A stretch of 64,000 nucleotides of DNA from Paraburkholderia sp. BL21I4N1 (GCF_002973525.1 NZ_PVEN01000007.1:1-64000), one strand, 5' to 3'. Shown: positions 53,572-62,778, counted from the stretch's first letter. Notes: generated from the sequence alone by a model not told the origin. Translations and numbers: made by a program.

Positions 53572-53984
53572 CGCCCGAAAGATTTCATCAGATCGTCGAA
53601 GCCTATGGCGCCGATGCGCGTCGCTGGCCGCAAGCGGAGCGCGCGGCGGCGCAGGCGTGGGCCACGCTGCATCGCGCCGAAGCCGACGCGTTGCTCACCG
53701 AGGCCGCCAGCCTCGACGCGTGGCTCGCCGCAGATAAAGTCGAGCCGCCGGGCGCGGCGTTGCGCGAGCGGGTGATCCGCAGCGCGCCAGTGCGCCGGCC
53801 GGCCGCGCCGCGGCGCTGGTGGTGGTCGGGCGCGGCGGTGGCGGGCGTCGGTCTGCTGGGCGGCGCGGCCGGCGCGTTCGCCGTGTCGTTCTTCGTGCTG
53901 ACCGAATCGGTGCCGCCGGTGCACGAGTCTTCTTATTTAACTTCGAGCTTCGGTGGGACCTCCGCCGATTGGAGCGGCGAATGA
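53568..53984 (+). CDS. Membrane anti-sigma-like protein
   Basis: 138 residues with one transmembrane helix (WSGAAVAGVGLLGGAAGAFAVSFFV, about residues 86-110). The cytoplasmic N-terminal part is Ala/Glu-rich and helical with no zinc-binding His-x3-Cys-x2-Cys motif. Position between an ECF sigma gene and a CpxP/Spy-like gene, overlapping both by four bases, makes it the likely anti-sigma factor. Assignment rests mostly on context. Confidence 0.72.
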   Translation: MTPERFHQIVEAYGADARRWPQAERAAAQAWATLHRAEADALLTEAASLDAWLAADKVEPPGAALRERVIRSAPVRRPAAPRRWWWSGAAVAGVGLLGGAAGAFAVSFFVLTESVPPVHESSYLTSSFGGTSADWSGE

Positions 53985-54535
53985 ACGGCCGGTCATTGAA
54001 ATTCGTGCTGGCGGCGTCGCTGGTGGTCAATGTGTTTCTGTTGGGGGCGATCGCGGGCGGTGCTTATCAGTGGCTCGCGGCGCACCGCGCGACGGCGGAC
54101 GTGTCGGCGCAGCAGCGCGCGTTGCGCTTCGCCGCCGCGCCGTTGTCCGCCGAGCGGCAGAAGGCCTTTATCGACGGTTTGAAGCAGGCGCGCCGCGAGG
54201 GGCGCGACTATGCTCGCGAGGGCAAGGAAGGGCGCCGTGAAGTGTTGCGCCTGCTGGCCGCGCCGCAGCTCGATCGCGCGGCGCTCGACGCGGCGCTCGC
54301 CCGCACCCGCGCCGCCGACAGCAATCTGCGCGCGAACGTGGAAGGCAGTGTGGCGGATTTCGCGGCGACGCTGTCGCCCGAGGAGCGCGTCGAGTTCGCC
54401 GATAGCCTGAAGTTGCGCGGTCAATGGCGCGAAACCGCGCCGGCGCCGAAGGCGAAGAAGCCGGCCGATCAGGCGAACCAGACCGACTCGCAGAACTTGC
54501 CGAAGCCGAATTCGAGTGGGTCGTCGGCGAATTAA
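53981..54535 (+). CDS. Periplasmic heavy-metal sensor-like (CpxP/Spy-type) protein
   Basis: 184 residues. A membrane anchor (FVLAASLVVNVFLLGAIAGGAY) is followed by a helical periplasmic part with Arg/Leu heptads (AAPLSAERQKAFIDGLKQAR, LSPEERVEFADSLKLRG), the pattern of CnrR/CpxP/'heavy-metal resistance' domains. The C-terminal 35 residues are Lys/Pro/Asn-rich and low in complexity. It overlaps the anti-sigma-like gene. It probably senses periplasmic conditions and tunes the sigma factor. Confidence 0.78.
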   Translation: MNGRSLKFVLAASLVVNVFLLGAIAGGAYQWLAAHRATADVSAQQRALRFAAAPLSAERQKAFIDGLKQARREGRDYAREGKEGRREVLRLLAAPQLDRAALDAALARTRAADSNLRANVEGSVADFAATLSPEERVEFADSLKLRGQWRETAPAPKAKKPADQANQTDSQNLPKPNSSGSSAN

Positions 54536-54605
54536 AAAGCAGTCGTATGCGACGGATTTTGGCGCGCGGGCCGTTTAATCCCTATCGAACGCCGAAGAGG
54601 ATGGT

Positions 54606-56192
54606 ATGGCCAACTCACCGAACCTGAATGCCGCCGCGATTGCACTGAATCGCTTCGGCCTGGGCGCGCGGGCCGACGACACGCCGCCCGCCGACCCGAA
54701 GGGCTGGTTGCTCGCGCAACTGGAGCAGTACCAGCCACGGCCTGCCGCGTGGGCGAGCCAGCCGAACTCGGTGGCGTTGTCCACCGAGTTGCTGCAACAG
54801 CGCATGGAACTCAATCAGCCGAACCGTCAGAATGCGGCCGCCGACGCGGCGGGGAGTCAGGCGGACAATCAGGCGAACGCGCGATTTGCGCCGCAACCCG
54901 GCGCGCAAGCCAACCCGCGGCAGAATGCGCGAACAACGGCGCAATCGACGGCGCAAACCGACGCGGCCAATCCGCCGCAAGACGCCGCTCAAACCGCTAG
55001 GCAAGCCGAACGGAAAGCGATTCGCGGCGAAATACTCGACCTGTACCGCTCGTCGGTGAATGCGCGGGTGGAAAGTGCGTTGACCACGCAAACGCCGTTC
55101 GTCGAACGGCTGGTGCATTTCTGGGCCAATCACTTTGCCGTCTCCACCGAAAAGCCCGGCGTCGCCGCGCTGGCCGGTTCGTTCGAAGCCGAAGCGATTC
55201 GCCCGCACGTGCTCGGCCGTTTCGAGGACATGCTGGTGGCGGTCGAACGTCATCCGGCCATGCAACTGTTTCTCGATCAGACCCGTTCGGTCGGACCGGA
55301 CAGCATGGCCGCGCTGCGCGCCGAGCAACGCAATCCGGAGCGCAAACGCGGGCTGAATGAAAATCTTGCGCGCGAAATCATGGAACTGCACACGCTCGGC
55401 GTGCGCAGCGGTTACAGCCAGGACGACGTCACCGAGTTCGCTCGCGCGCTGACCGGCTGGAGTCTCGCCGCCGGCAACGGCAAAGGCGCTGGCAACGCGC
55501 GCCGCTTCGGCGCGCAGCCCGACGCAGCCCCCGGCACGTTCGTGTTTCGCGCCGCGCTGCACGAGCCGGGTTCGCGGACCATCATGGGTCGTCGTTACGA
55601 CCAGCCCGGCGAAGAGCAGGCGCTCGCGATCCTGCACGACCTCGGCGCCGCACCGGCCACGGCGCAGCATATCGGCGGCAAGCTGGCGCGGCACTTCGTG
55701 GCCGACAATCCGCCGCCCGGCGTAAGCGAACGGCTCGCGAGCGCGTTCGAGCGCAGCGGCGGCGATCTGCCGACGGTGTACCGCGCGCTCATCGACAGTC
55801 ATGAAGCGTGGTCGCCCACCGCCGTGAAGTTCAAGACGCCTTGGGAATGGACCATTTCGTCGATGCGTGGGCTCGGCTGGCAGGACCTCGGCAAACTGCA
55901 AACCGCGCCGATTCTCACGCAGCTCGGCCAGCCGGTGTGGCGGCCCGGTTCACCCGCCGGTTACGACGACATCGCCGCAAGCTGGGCCGCGCCCGATGCG
56001 CTGGTGCGCCGGGTCGAAATGGCGCAGCGTTTCGCGGCGCGAGTGGGCGACCGGCTCGACGCCCGGTCCCTCGGTCAGACCTTGACGGCCGGTTCGCTCA
56101 GCGAGCCGACCGCGACGGCGGTGTCGCGCGCCGAGAGTGCCTCGACGGCGATCGCGCTGTTGCTGGTGTCGCCGGATTTTCAACGGAGATGA
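54606..56192 (+). CDS. DUF1800 family protein
   Basis: 528 residues. Typical pieces are LNRFGLGAR near the start, VERLVHFWANHFAVS, NLAREIMELHTLGVRSGYSQDDVTEFARALTGW and the C-terminal RRVEMAQRFAARV. A Gln/Asn/Ala-rich insert of about 70 residues lies between about residues 70 and 140 and is unlike the rest of the protein. No clear signal peptide. DUF1800 genes nearly always travel with DUF1501 genes, as here, with a four-base overlap to the stop region. Their role is unknown. Confidence 0.88.
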   Translation: MANSPNLNAAAIALNRFGLGARADDTPPADPKGWLLAQLEQYQPRPAAWASQPNSVALSTELLQQRMELNQPNRQNAAADAAGSQADNQANARFAPQPGAQANPRQNARTTAQSTAQTDAANPPQDAAQTARQAERKAIRGEILDLYRSSVNARVESALTTQTPFVERLVHFWANHFAVSTEKPGVAALAGSFEAEAIRPHVLGRFEDMLVAVERHPAMQLFLDQTRSVGPDSMAALRAEQRNPERKRGLNENLAREIMELHTLGVRSGYSQDDVTEFARALTGWSLAAGNGKGAGNARRFGAQPDAAPGTFVFRAALHEPGSRTIMGRRYDQPGEEQALAILHDLGAAPATAQHIGGKLARHFVADNPPPGVSERLASAFERSGGDLPTVYRALIDSHEAWSPTAVKFKTPWEWTISSMRGLGWQDLGKLQTAPILTQLGQPVWRPGSPAGYDDIAASWAAPDALVRRVEMAQRFAARVGDRLDARSLGQTLTAGSLSEPTATAVSRAESASTAIALLLVSPDFQRR

Positions 56193-56197
56193 ATGCC

Positions 56198-57340
56198 ATG
56201 TTGTCACGCCGCAAATTTCTGAGCGTCGCCGCCGCAGGCGCCGGCGCGATTCTCGTGTCGCCGCAGATCGTGTTCGCGAGTGTCGCCACCGATCGCCGTT
56301 TCGTCTTCGTGATCCAGCGCGGCGCGGCCGATGGGTTGAACATCGTCGTGCCGTACGCCGACCCGGCTTATGCGAGCCTGCGCGGCGCGCTGGCGATCGA
56401 TACATCGAACGCAGCAAAGCTCGACGGCACTTTCGCGTTGCATCCGGCGCTCGCGCAAACCGCGTCGATGTATGCGAACCGCCAGGCGCTGTTCGTGCAT
56501 GCGGTGGCGTCGCCCTATCGCGACCGCTCGCATTTCGACGGCCAGAATGTGCTGGAGACCGGCGGCACCGCGCCGTATCAGATGAAGGACGGCTGGCTGA
56601 ACCGGCTCGTCGCCCAGTTGCCCGCCACGCGCGAAAACGCGATCGCCTTCGCGCCGACCGTGCCGATGGCGTTGCGCGGCGCGGCGCAGGTGACGTCGTA
56701 CGCGCCGTCCGCGCTGCCGCAGGCGCCCGACGATCTGCTCACGCGCGTCGCACAACTGTATGACCAGGACGCGCAGTTGCGTCCGCTGTGGGATTCGGCA
56801 ATGGCGGCGCGCGGTCTCGCGGGCGACGCCGGCGCGCGCCAGGACCCGGCCAGCCTCGGCAAGCTCGCGGCAGGCTTTCTGTCGCGCGACGACGGCCCGC
56901 GTATCGCGATGATAGAAACCGGCGGCTGGGACACGCACAGTGCGCAGAATCCGCGACTCGCCAATCAGTTGAAAGCGCTCGACACGATGCTTGCGTCGTT
57001 GCGCGACGGCATGGGGCCGTTGTGGAGCAAAACCACGGTGCTGGTGGCGACGGAGTTCGGACGGACCGCCGCCGCTAACGGCACGGGCGGCACGGACCAC
57101 GGCACGGGGTCGGTGGCGATGGTGCTGGGCGGCTCGGTTGCCGGTGGACGGGTGATCGCGGATTGGCCCGGCCTCGCGCCGCATGCGCTGTACGAAGCGC
57201 GCGACCTGAAACCGACCACGTCGCTGGATGCGGTGATTGCCGGCGGCGCCAGTGAAAGTCTCGGGCTCGATCCGCAGCGCACGGCCAGCGCGTTGTTCGG
57301 TTCAGCCGCGCGGCCGCTGACGGGGGTGGTGCGGGCCTAG
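56198..57340 (+). CDS. DUF1501 family Tat-exported protein
   Basis: 380 residues. The N-terminus LSRRKFLSVAAAGAGAILV is a twin-arginine signal, so the protein is exported folded. The sulfatase-like DUF1501 core shows YRDRSHFDGQNVLE, ETGGWDTHSAQN and ATEFGRTAAANGTGGTDHGTG. GGAG sits nine bases before this ATG; an ATG at 56189 overlapping the DUF1800 stop is also possible. It forms a functional pair with DUF1800, of unknown activity. Confidence 0.9.
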   Translation: MLSRRKFLSVAAAGAGAILVSPQIVFASVATDRRFVFVIQRGAADGLNIVVPYADPAYASLRGALAIDTSNAAKLDGTFALHPALAQTASMYANRQALFVHAVASPYRDRSHFDGQNVLETGGTAPYQMKDGWLNRLVAQLPATRENAIAFAPTVPMALRGAAQVTSYAPSALPQAPDDLLTRVAQLYDQDAQLRPLWDSAMAARGLAGDAGARQDPASLGKLAAGFLSRDDGPRIAMIETGGWDTHSAQNPRLANQLKALDTMLASLRDGMGPLWSKTTVLVATEFGRTAAANGTGGTDHGTGSVAMVLGGSVAGGRVIADWPGLAPHALYEARDLKPTTSLDAVIAGGASESLGLDPQRTASALFGSAARPLTGVVRA

Positions 57341-57414
57341 GAAAAGCAGAAGCAGGAAGTCGAAGCAGGTAGCAGAAAACCGGTTCACCTAAAAAACACT
57401 CAGGAGAGGAAAAA

Positions 57415-57630
57415 ATGAAAATCAGATCGTCGGTACGCGTTGTTTCGATGGCGGGTCTTTGTGCCGCTGTCTTGTCCGCTTGCGTCGTGGAACCGGCCCG
57501 GCCGGCACAGCCCGCGCCGCTCGTCGAAGTGGTCCCGGCCGCGCCCGCGCCCGGCTATCACTGGGTGAAGGGCCACTACCGCTGGGAAGGCAATCACTGG
57601 CAATGGGTCCCGGGACACTGGGTGGGTTGA
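57415..57630 (+). CDS. Small W-x-x-G-H-W repeat lipoprotein
   Basis: 71 residues. Lipobox LSAC near residue 22, a Pro/Ala-rich linker, then repeats KGHYRWEGNHWQWVPGHW. It is the lipoprotein counterpart of the larger YXWGXW protein at 52217. AGGAGAGG lies just before the ATG. It sits eight bases before the stop of the convergent GGDEF gene, and no terminator is seen between. Confidence 0.8.
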   Translation: MKIRSSVRVVSMAGLCAAVLSACVVEPARPAQPAPLVEVVPAAPAPGYHWVKGHYRWEGNHWQWVPGHWVG

Positions 57631-57638
57631 TCGAGTCC

Positions 57639-59008
57639 TCAAGCCGCGACGCGATTGCGTCCGGCTTCCTTCGCACGATAAAGCGCCGCGTCGGCCTGGG
57701 CGAGCAGGACGTCCGGCGCTGCCAACTCGCTGTTCAGCGTGGTGGCGATACCCACCGACACCGTCACCCGGCCGGCCGGCGTAAACGGCGCCGCCACGCC
57801 TCGCTGCACCACCGCCACACGCAATCGTTCCGCCAGTTGGCTCGCCATCTGCGCGCCGCAATCCGGCAGCACCACGACGAACTCCTCCCCGCCGAAACGC
57901 GCGATGAAATCGCCGCTGCGTCGCAAGCTCGATTGCAATACGGTGGCCACGGCGGTCAGCGTGTCGTCGCCGCGCAGGTGGCCCAGGGTGTCGTTGAAGC
58001 GTTTGAAGTGGTCGATGTCCACCATCATCAGCGAAAGCGGGTACGCGGACGCCTGGGCGCGCGCGAGCGCTTCGGGATAACGCTCGTCGAAATAGCGGCG
58101 GTTGTACAGACCGGTGAGGCCGTCGCGCGCGGCGAATTCGCTCAGCCGCGCGTTGGCGGTGTGCAATTCGCGGTACAGGTGGCTGATTTCCCAGATCAGC
58201 ACGCCGAGCACGGTGCTCGACGCCAGCACCGACGCGACCCGCGCGACATACCAGCCGATGCTGAAGCGCGAATTCGCCGCCAGCGTGATGACGATATCGC
58301 CGAGACCGGCCAGCATCGCGACGCCGAGCCACAGGTCGAGCATGGTGCGCAGGCGTGTCGTGGCGACGAGGCAAAGCAGCGCCGCCGCGCTGACGAGCGC
58401 GATGCCGATCCCGGACGGACTATGCGGTAGCCGCGTATACAATGTTTCGATGTTTCGCTGACCAGAGCGGGCAGCGCGTCCGCGTGGCGGATCGCGACGT
58501 AGCAGGCCAGCATCGACAGTAGTAGCGGTCCGCCGAAGAGCAGGCCGCCCGCCCGAGCGGCCGCGCCCGGTGCGACCAGCGGTGTCGGAAAACGCCGCCG
58601 TACCCCCAGCGCAACCACCACCAGCAGCGGCGAACCGCCGTGCCAGAACGCCCAGATCCAGACCGCGCTTTGCGGACTCGCGCCGAGCAGGCCGGTGGCC
58701 GAGAACACGCCCGGAAACGCCAGCAACTGCACGGCGACGGTGAAGGCCGTGTACAGATAGGCGCCGGCCAGCGCAGCCAGAAAGGCTGCCCGCGTAATCA
58801 TGAACTGCGTCCACAGCAGATAGGCGGTGAGGCCTTCCGTCGCGATGACGGCCATCGTGAAGAGTGGCAGGAACGGTGCGATCGTCGTGGCCGGCAGACG
58901 CGCGACCGGCAGCACCGCGAGCACCGTGCCCAGAATCAATCCGGAAACCGCGAGCGCAGCAAGACGGTGGCGGCGGTTGACCGCCAGGCTCATGATGCTG
59001 CTTTTCAT
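57639..59008 (-). pseudogene. MASE4-GGDEF diguanylate cyclase, frameshifted
   Basis: The 5-prime part (59008 to about 58450) encodes a MASE4 membrane sensor with about six helices (LPLFTMAVIATEGLTAYLLW, FSATGLLGASPQSAVWIWAFWHGG). The 3-prime part (to 57639), in another frame, continues with further helices and a full GGDEF domain: active-site GGEEF, and the inhibitory-site RSGD exactly five residues upstream. The frames are joined by an 8-bp tandem duplication at 58442-58457; deleting one copy restores one reading frame running through VSETLYTRLPHSPSG. The gene as written cannot give a full sensor cyclase unless a slip occurs. It could be a true mutation, a phase switch or an assembly error. 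Confidence 0.85.
58442..58457 (+). repeat. 8-bp tandem duplication (ATGTTTCG x2)
   Basis: ATGTTTCG at 58442-58449 is repeated exactly at 58450-58457 inside the MASE4-GGDEF gene. Eight is not a multiple of three, so the second copy shifts the frame. Removing it reconnects the two halves. Confidence 0.9.
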
Positions 59009-59317
59009 GCGACGAATAGGGTGGGGTGAAAGGACTGCGAAAGGGTTTGAGCGGTCAGGCCGGACCGCCGTCTTTCATGCAAGGGCGCATTTTATCGGCT
59101 GATCGCGAGTTGGTCATGGAGAAATATGAACCGTGACGTCGGCGCTGGTATGAAGATTGATACCGATCAGCGCGGATTTTAGGGGGAATTCGACGGAAAA
59201 GGCGCCTGCGCGGGGAAGCTAGGATCGCTAACTTTTCTTCAGCCTATTGCGGATTGTTGGGTGCTCAACCTGGCGCCGCGTCTGACTCGACTGCCGGCTC
59301 GACTTCCCGCTTCCCGC
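59009..59317. other. Intergenic region, GGDEF gene to MFS gene
   Basis: About 310 bases between the start of the GGDEF gene and the stop of the MFS gene, both on the minus strand. It should hold the promoter of the cyclase gene. No gene, clear terminator or repeat was recognised. Confidence 0.4.
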
Positions 59318-60562
59318 TCAACGCCGCCCGCCCGCGAGCCGCCGCGCGTCAGGCAAGCCCCGCAGACGCAGCATCGCGACACAGCCGAGCAGCGGACCGA
59401 TCGCCAGCATGCTGAACGCACCGCGCCAACCGGCGAGCGCGACCACGTCCGGCACCAGATGGATGCTGACTAGCGTCAGCAGAAACCCCGCGCAGGTTTG
59501 CGCGGTGAGCAGCGTGCCGATCGACGCCGGCTCCGCCAGTTCCGCGATACTCGCCGAAAATTGCGCCGAATCGGCGATCACCGAGACTCCCCAGCAAAGC
59601 GCGACCGCTGCGATCAGCCACACCGGCGCGCCGGGCAGCCAGCCCATCAGCGCCGCGCAGGCGCCGCTGATCGCCATGGCGCCAATTGTCAGCGTGGTGC
59701 GGCCGAGGCGATCCGCCAGCACGCCACCGAGCCATGCGCCGAGCGCGCCGGCCGCGACCGCGCCGAAGGTCAGCCATTCGGCGGCCACGCGCGGCTGTTG
59801 CAGGCCGGCCGCCGCGAAGCTCGCCTGCAGGAACACGGCGAGCCAGGCCCACATTGCATAAAGCTCCCACATGTGGCCGAGATAGCCGAGATTCGCGAGC
59901 CGCAGCGCGGGATTGCGCCACGCGGCGGCGAGCGCGGTCCAGTCGATGCGCACCGCGCGCGCCATGCCCGGCCCGACGCCGCACAACAGAATCGCGACGC
60001 CGGCCAGCAATGCACAGCCCGCCGAGATGCCGTAAATCGCGCGCCAGTTCGAGCCGCCGAGCGCCGCTAGCAGGTGTGGGCTCGCCGAACCGAAGGTAAG
60101 GGCGCCGACCAGCAGCCCGATCAGCAGGCCGAGATCGCCTTTCGCCCAGGTGGCGGCGAGCCGCATGCCGACCGGATAAACACCCGCCATGCAGATGCCC
60201 GTGACAAAGCGCAGCAGAATCGCGAGCGGACTCGCCGGCGCGATGAACGCGAGCGACGCCGTGACCCCGCCCGCCGTCAACGCGCTGGCCATGAAGAGTC
60301 GTCGCGGATCGAAGCGGTCGGCGAGCGACAGCAGCGCGCTCGTCACCGTGCCCGCGACGAAGCCGGCCTGCACCGCGCTGGTCAACAAGGTGGCTTGCAG
60401 CGCGGAGAGCCCTTGCGCCTGTTTGACGATCGCCACGACGGCCGACGACGAAAACCACACGCTCATCGCGCCGACCTGGCAGAGCAGGAGGATGACAAGC
60501 GAACGTGTTTTGCCCGCCATCGCGGCGAGCGGCGGGGACGGGCTTGCCGGTGCGTTTTTCAT
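59318..60562 (-). CDS. MFS transporter
   Basis: 414 residues with about twelve transmembrane helices. The loop between helices 2 and 3 holds ADRFDPRRLF, and helix 4 onward has RFVTGICMAGVYPVGMRLAA; the second half repeats the pattern with LADRLGRTTL. It resembles the CynX/NimT-type branch of small-solute exporters. It is the last gene of the LLM monooxygenase operon, 84 bases after the flavin reductase, and probably brings in or expels the same substrate. Confidence 0.85.
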   Translation of the reverse strand: MKNAPASPSPPLAAMAGKTRSLVILLLCQVGAMSVWFSSSAVVAIVKQAQGLSALQATLLTSAVQAGFVAGTVTSALLSLADRFDPRRLFMASALTAGGVTASLAFIAPASPLAILLRFVTGICMAGVYPVGMRLAATWAKGDLGLLIGLLVGALTFGSASPHLLAALGGSNWRAIYGISAGCALLAGVAILLCGVGPGMARAVRIDWTALAAAWRNPALRLANLGYLGHMWELYAMWAWLAVFLQASFAAAGLQQPRVAAEWLTFGAVAAGALGAWLGGVLADRLGRTTLTIGAMAISGACAALMGWLPGAPVWLIAAVALCWGVSVIADSAQFSASIAELAEPASIGTLLTAQTCAGFLLTLVSIHLVPDVVALAGWRGAFSMLAIGPLLGCVAMLRLRGLPDARRLAGGRR

Positions 60563-60646
60563 GCGGATCGAGGGCCGGGTGGCATGATTCTGAGCGCTGT
60601 GTCGTGGCGCTTTCGCGGGGCTTCGTTCATGCCGCCGGAGCCGTAT

Positions 60647-61162
60647 TCAACATTCAGCGGCATGCGCTGCATGAACCGAGCGCGCGCCGACCCGATGGTA
60701 ACGGCGGCCGTAATAGATCAGCGCATCGCCGGCGTCTTGCGTCCGCGCGGCCTTCACCGCGCAAAAGAATACGGTGTGCGTACCGATCTCCGTCACCGAT
60801 TCGATCTCGCAGTCCAGCGACGCGAGCGCGCCATTCAGCACCGGCGCGCCGGTCGCGAGCGTATTCCATTGCGCGGCGGCGAAGCGTGCCTCGACCGGCA
60901 ACGCGCTGCTGGCGAAATGCGCCGCGAGCGTCTGCTGTTCGGCGCTCAGCACGTTGACGCAAAGTTTGCCGTTGGCACGAAACGCCGCGTTGTTACGGCT
61001 GCTGCGATTGATGCAGACCAGCAGCGTGGGCGGCTCGTCCGTCACGCCGCACACCGCCGACGCGGTGCAGCCGGCGCGACCCGCCGCGCCGTCGCTGGTG
61101 ACGATGTTGACGGCCGTGCCGAGTCCGGCCATGGCGTCGCGGAAACCGAGCTTGTCAAGCAT
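60647..61162 (-). CDS. Flavin reductase-like protein
   Basis: 171 residues of the flavin reductase fold: MAGLGTAVNIVTSDG, CTASAVCGVTDEPPTLLVCINRSSRN, and HTVFFCAVKAA. It should supply reduced FMN to the LLM monooxygenase, whose coding end it overlaps by eight bases. This coupling is strong evidence for a two-component monooxygenase. Confidence 0.88.
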   Translation of the reverse strand: MLDKLGFRDAMAGLGTAVNIVTSDGAAGRAGCTASAVCGVTDEPPTLLVCINRSSRNNAAFRANGKLCVNVLSAEQQTLAAHFASSALPVEARFAAAQWNTLATGAPVLNGALASLDCEIESVTEIGTHTVFFCAVKAARTQDAGDALIYYGRRYHRVGARSVHAAHAAEC

Positions 61163-62558
61163 GAGCGCCTCCCTCGGAGACCGGCTGCGCCACCGCGCAG
61201 GCCGGCGAGCGAAAGCGCGCCGCTGTGTGCGTGGCGGGCAAACGCGCGTGACCGAACAGCTTCTCACGCAACGTGCCGTTGCGATACGCGCGCTTATACG
61301 CCCCCCGTTCCTGCAATATCGGCACGACCAGTTCGATGAAATCCTCGAAGCATTCCGGCGCGACCGTGCGCGATAGATTGAAGCCGTCCACGCCGGTTTC
61401 CTCGGTCCACGCGATCAGTTCGTCGGCGATCCGTTCGGCCGAGCCGACCAGCGGCGCCTGGCGGCTGCCCAGCACCATCTGTTCGAGCAGCTTGCGTTTG
61501 GTCCATTGCGGCCCGGCGGCGCGCGTCATCGCTTCAACGTTCGAGACGATCGCCTGGCTCTTGCCGGTCTCGATCGGTTCGTCGAGGTCGTAGCGCGCGA
61601 AGTCGATGCCGAGCGACGCCGCCGCATGCACGAGTGCGGCTTCCGAACTGACGTAAAGCCGATAGTCCGCGTACTTGTCCTGCGCGTCGCGGTCCGTGCG
61701 ACCCGTGATGATGGTTTGCCCGAGCAGCACCTTGATATCGTCCGCGCGGCGGCCGGCGGCCACGGCATGCGCGCGGATGTCGTCGACGATCGCCTTCACC
61801 GCGGGCTTCGCCTGGCCGTTGACGAACACGCATTCCGCGTGCGCCGCGGCGAACTGCTTGCCGCGCGTGGAGGAGCCCGCCTGATACAGCACGGGCGTGC
61901 GCTGCGGCGAGGGTTCGCAGAGATGCATCGCGTCCACCCGGTACTGCTTGCCGTGATGATGGATCACATGCACTTTCGACGCGTCCGCATACAGGCGTTG
62001 CTCGCGGTCGCGCAGCACGGCGTCGTCTTCCCAGCTGCATTCCCACAGTTTGTAGACCAGTTCCATATATTCGTCGGCGAGGTCGTAGCGGTCGTCGTGC
62101 GCCATCTGGCCGGTCAGGCCGATGGCGCGCGAAGCGCTGTCCAGATAGCCGGTGACGATGTTCCAGCCGACCCGGCCGCGCGTCAGATGATCGAGCGTCG
62201 ACATGCGGCGCGCGAACAGATAGGGCTGCTCGACCGAGAGATTCGACGTGACGCCGAACGACAGATGCTGCGTGACCGCTGCCATGGCCGGGATCAGCAG
62301 CGTCGGATCGTTGACCGGCACTTGCACCGCGCCGCGAATGGCCGCCTCGGGATTGCCGCCGTAGACGTCGTAGACGCCCGCCACGTCGGCGAAAAAGATG
62401 CCGTCGAACAGGCCGGCTTCCAGCGTGCGGGCATAGTCGGTCCAGTATTGCAGGTCGAGATAGCGGGTGGACTGATCGCGCGGATGCGTCCACAGGCCTT
62501 GCTGGATGTGTCCGACGCAGTTCATGTCGAATGCGTTGAGTACGATTTCCTTCGGCAT
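61155..62558 (-). CDS. LLM-class flavin monooxygenase (NtaA/SnaA/DszA family)
   Basis: 467 residues. Family features: LNAFDMNCVGHIQQGLWTHP, DGIFFADVAGVYDVYGG, RGRVGWNIVTGYLDSASRAIG and YQAGSSTRGKQFAAAHAECVFV. These enzymes use FMNH2 from a separate reductase to oxidise nitrilotriacetate, dibenzothiophene sulfone and related compounds. GGAAG lies seven bases before the ATG at 62558; the coding sequence could be extended only over a stretch without family similarity. The true substrate is unknown; sulfur or amine scavenging is likely. Confidence 0.88.
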   Translation of the reverse strand: MPKEIVLNAFDMNCVGHIQQGLWTHPRDQSTRYLDLQYWTDYARTLEAGLFDGIFFADVAGVYDVYGGNPEAAIRGAVQVPVNDPTLLIPAMAAVTQHLSFGVTSNLSVEQPYLFARRMSTLDHLTRGRVGWNIVTGYLDSASRAIGLTGQMAHDDRYDLADEYMELVYKLWECSWEDDAVLRDREQRLYADASKVHVIHHHGKQYRVDAMHLCEPSPQRTPVLYQAGSSTRGKQFAAAHAECVFVNGQAKPAVKAIVDDIRAHAVAAGRRADDIKVLLGQTIITGRTDRDAQDKYADYRLYVSSEAALVHAAASLGIDFARYDLDEPIETGKSQAIVSNVEAMTRAAGPQWTKRKLLEQMVLGSRQAPLVGSAERIADELIAWTEETGVDGFNLSRTVAPECFEDFIELVVPILQERGAYKRAYRNGTLREKLFGHARLPATHTAARFRSPACAVAQPVSEGGAHA

Positions 62559-62610
62559 GGTGTCTTCCGGTTCGGGGGACGGGAATGCGGGCGGGTGCAA
62601 TGCTTCGTTT

Positions 62611-62639
62611 AATATAGTGGACGAAAAATCACTATGCAA
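62611..62639 (-). promoter_or_regulatory. Candidate sigma-70 promoter of the LLM operon
   Basis: On the minus strand TTGCAT (62639-62634), a 17-base spacer and TATATT (62616-62611) give a strong match. Transcription would begin near 62604, about 45 bases before the LLM start. Confidence 0.7.
62614..62635. promoter_or_regulatory. Candidate operator (inverted repeat)
   Basis: ATAGTG (62614-62619) and CACTAT (62630-62635) form a perfect inverted repeat separated by ten bases. It spans the -35 to -10 interval of the LLM promoter, so a bound protein would block it. The divergent XRE-cupin regulator at 62779 is the natural candidate. Confidence 0.6.
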
Positions 62640-62778
62640 GACAATCATTCCGGGCTTTAATTGAGCCCGATGCGTGGCAATGCGAGTGGCCCATATGGCG
62701 CTTCACGCCCACGCCTGAATGCTGCAAAACACGTCGCTATAATCCGCCGGTGCTCACTTTGTCGAACTCTTCGCTGCC

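Noticed and set aside
57639..58814. An independent 391-residue GGDEF protein with its own start
   Set aside because: Its first 110 residues are an Arg/Gly-rich shadow of the MASE4 frame; the tandem duplication shows it is the 3-prime half of a broken gene.
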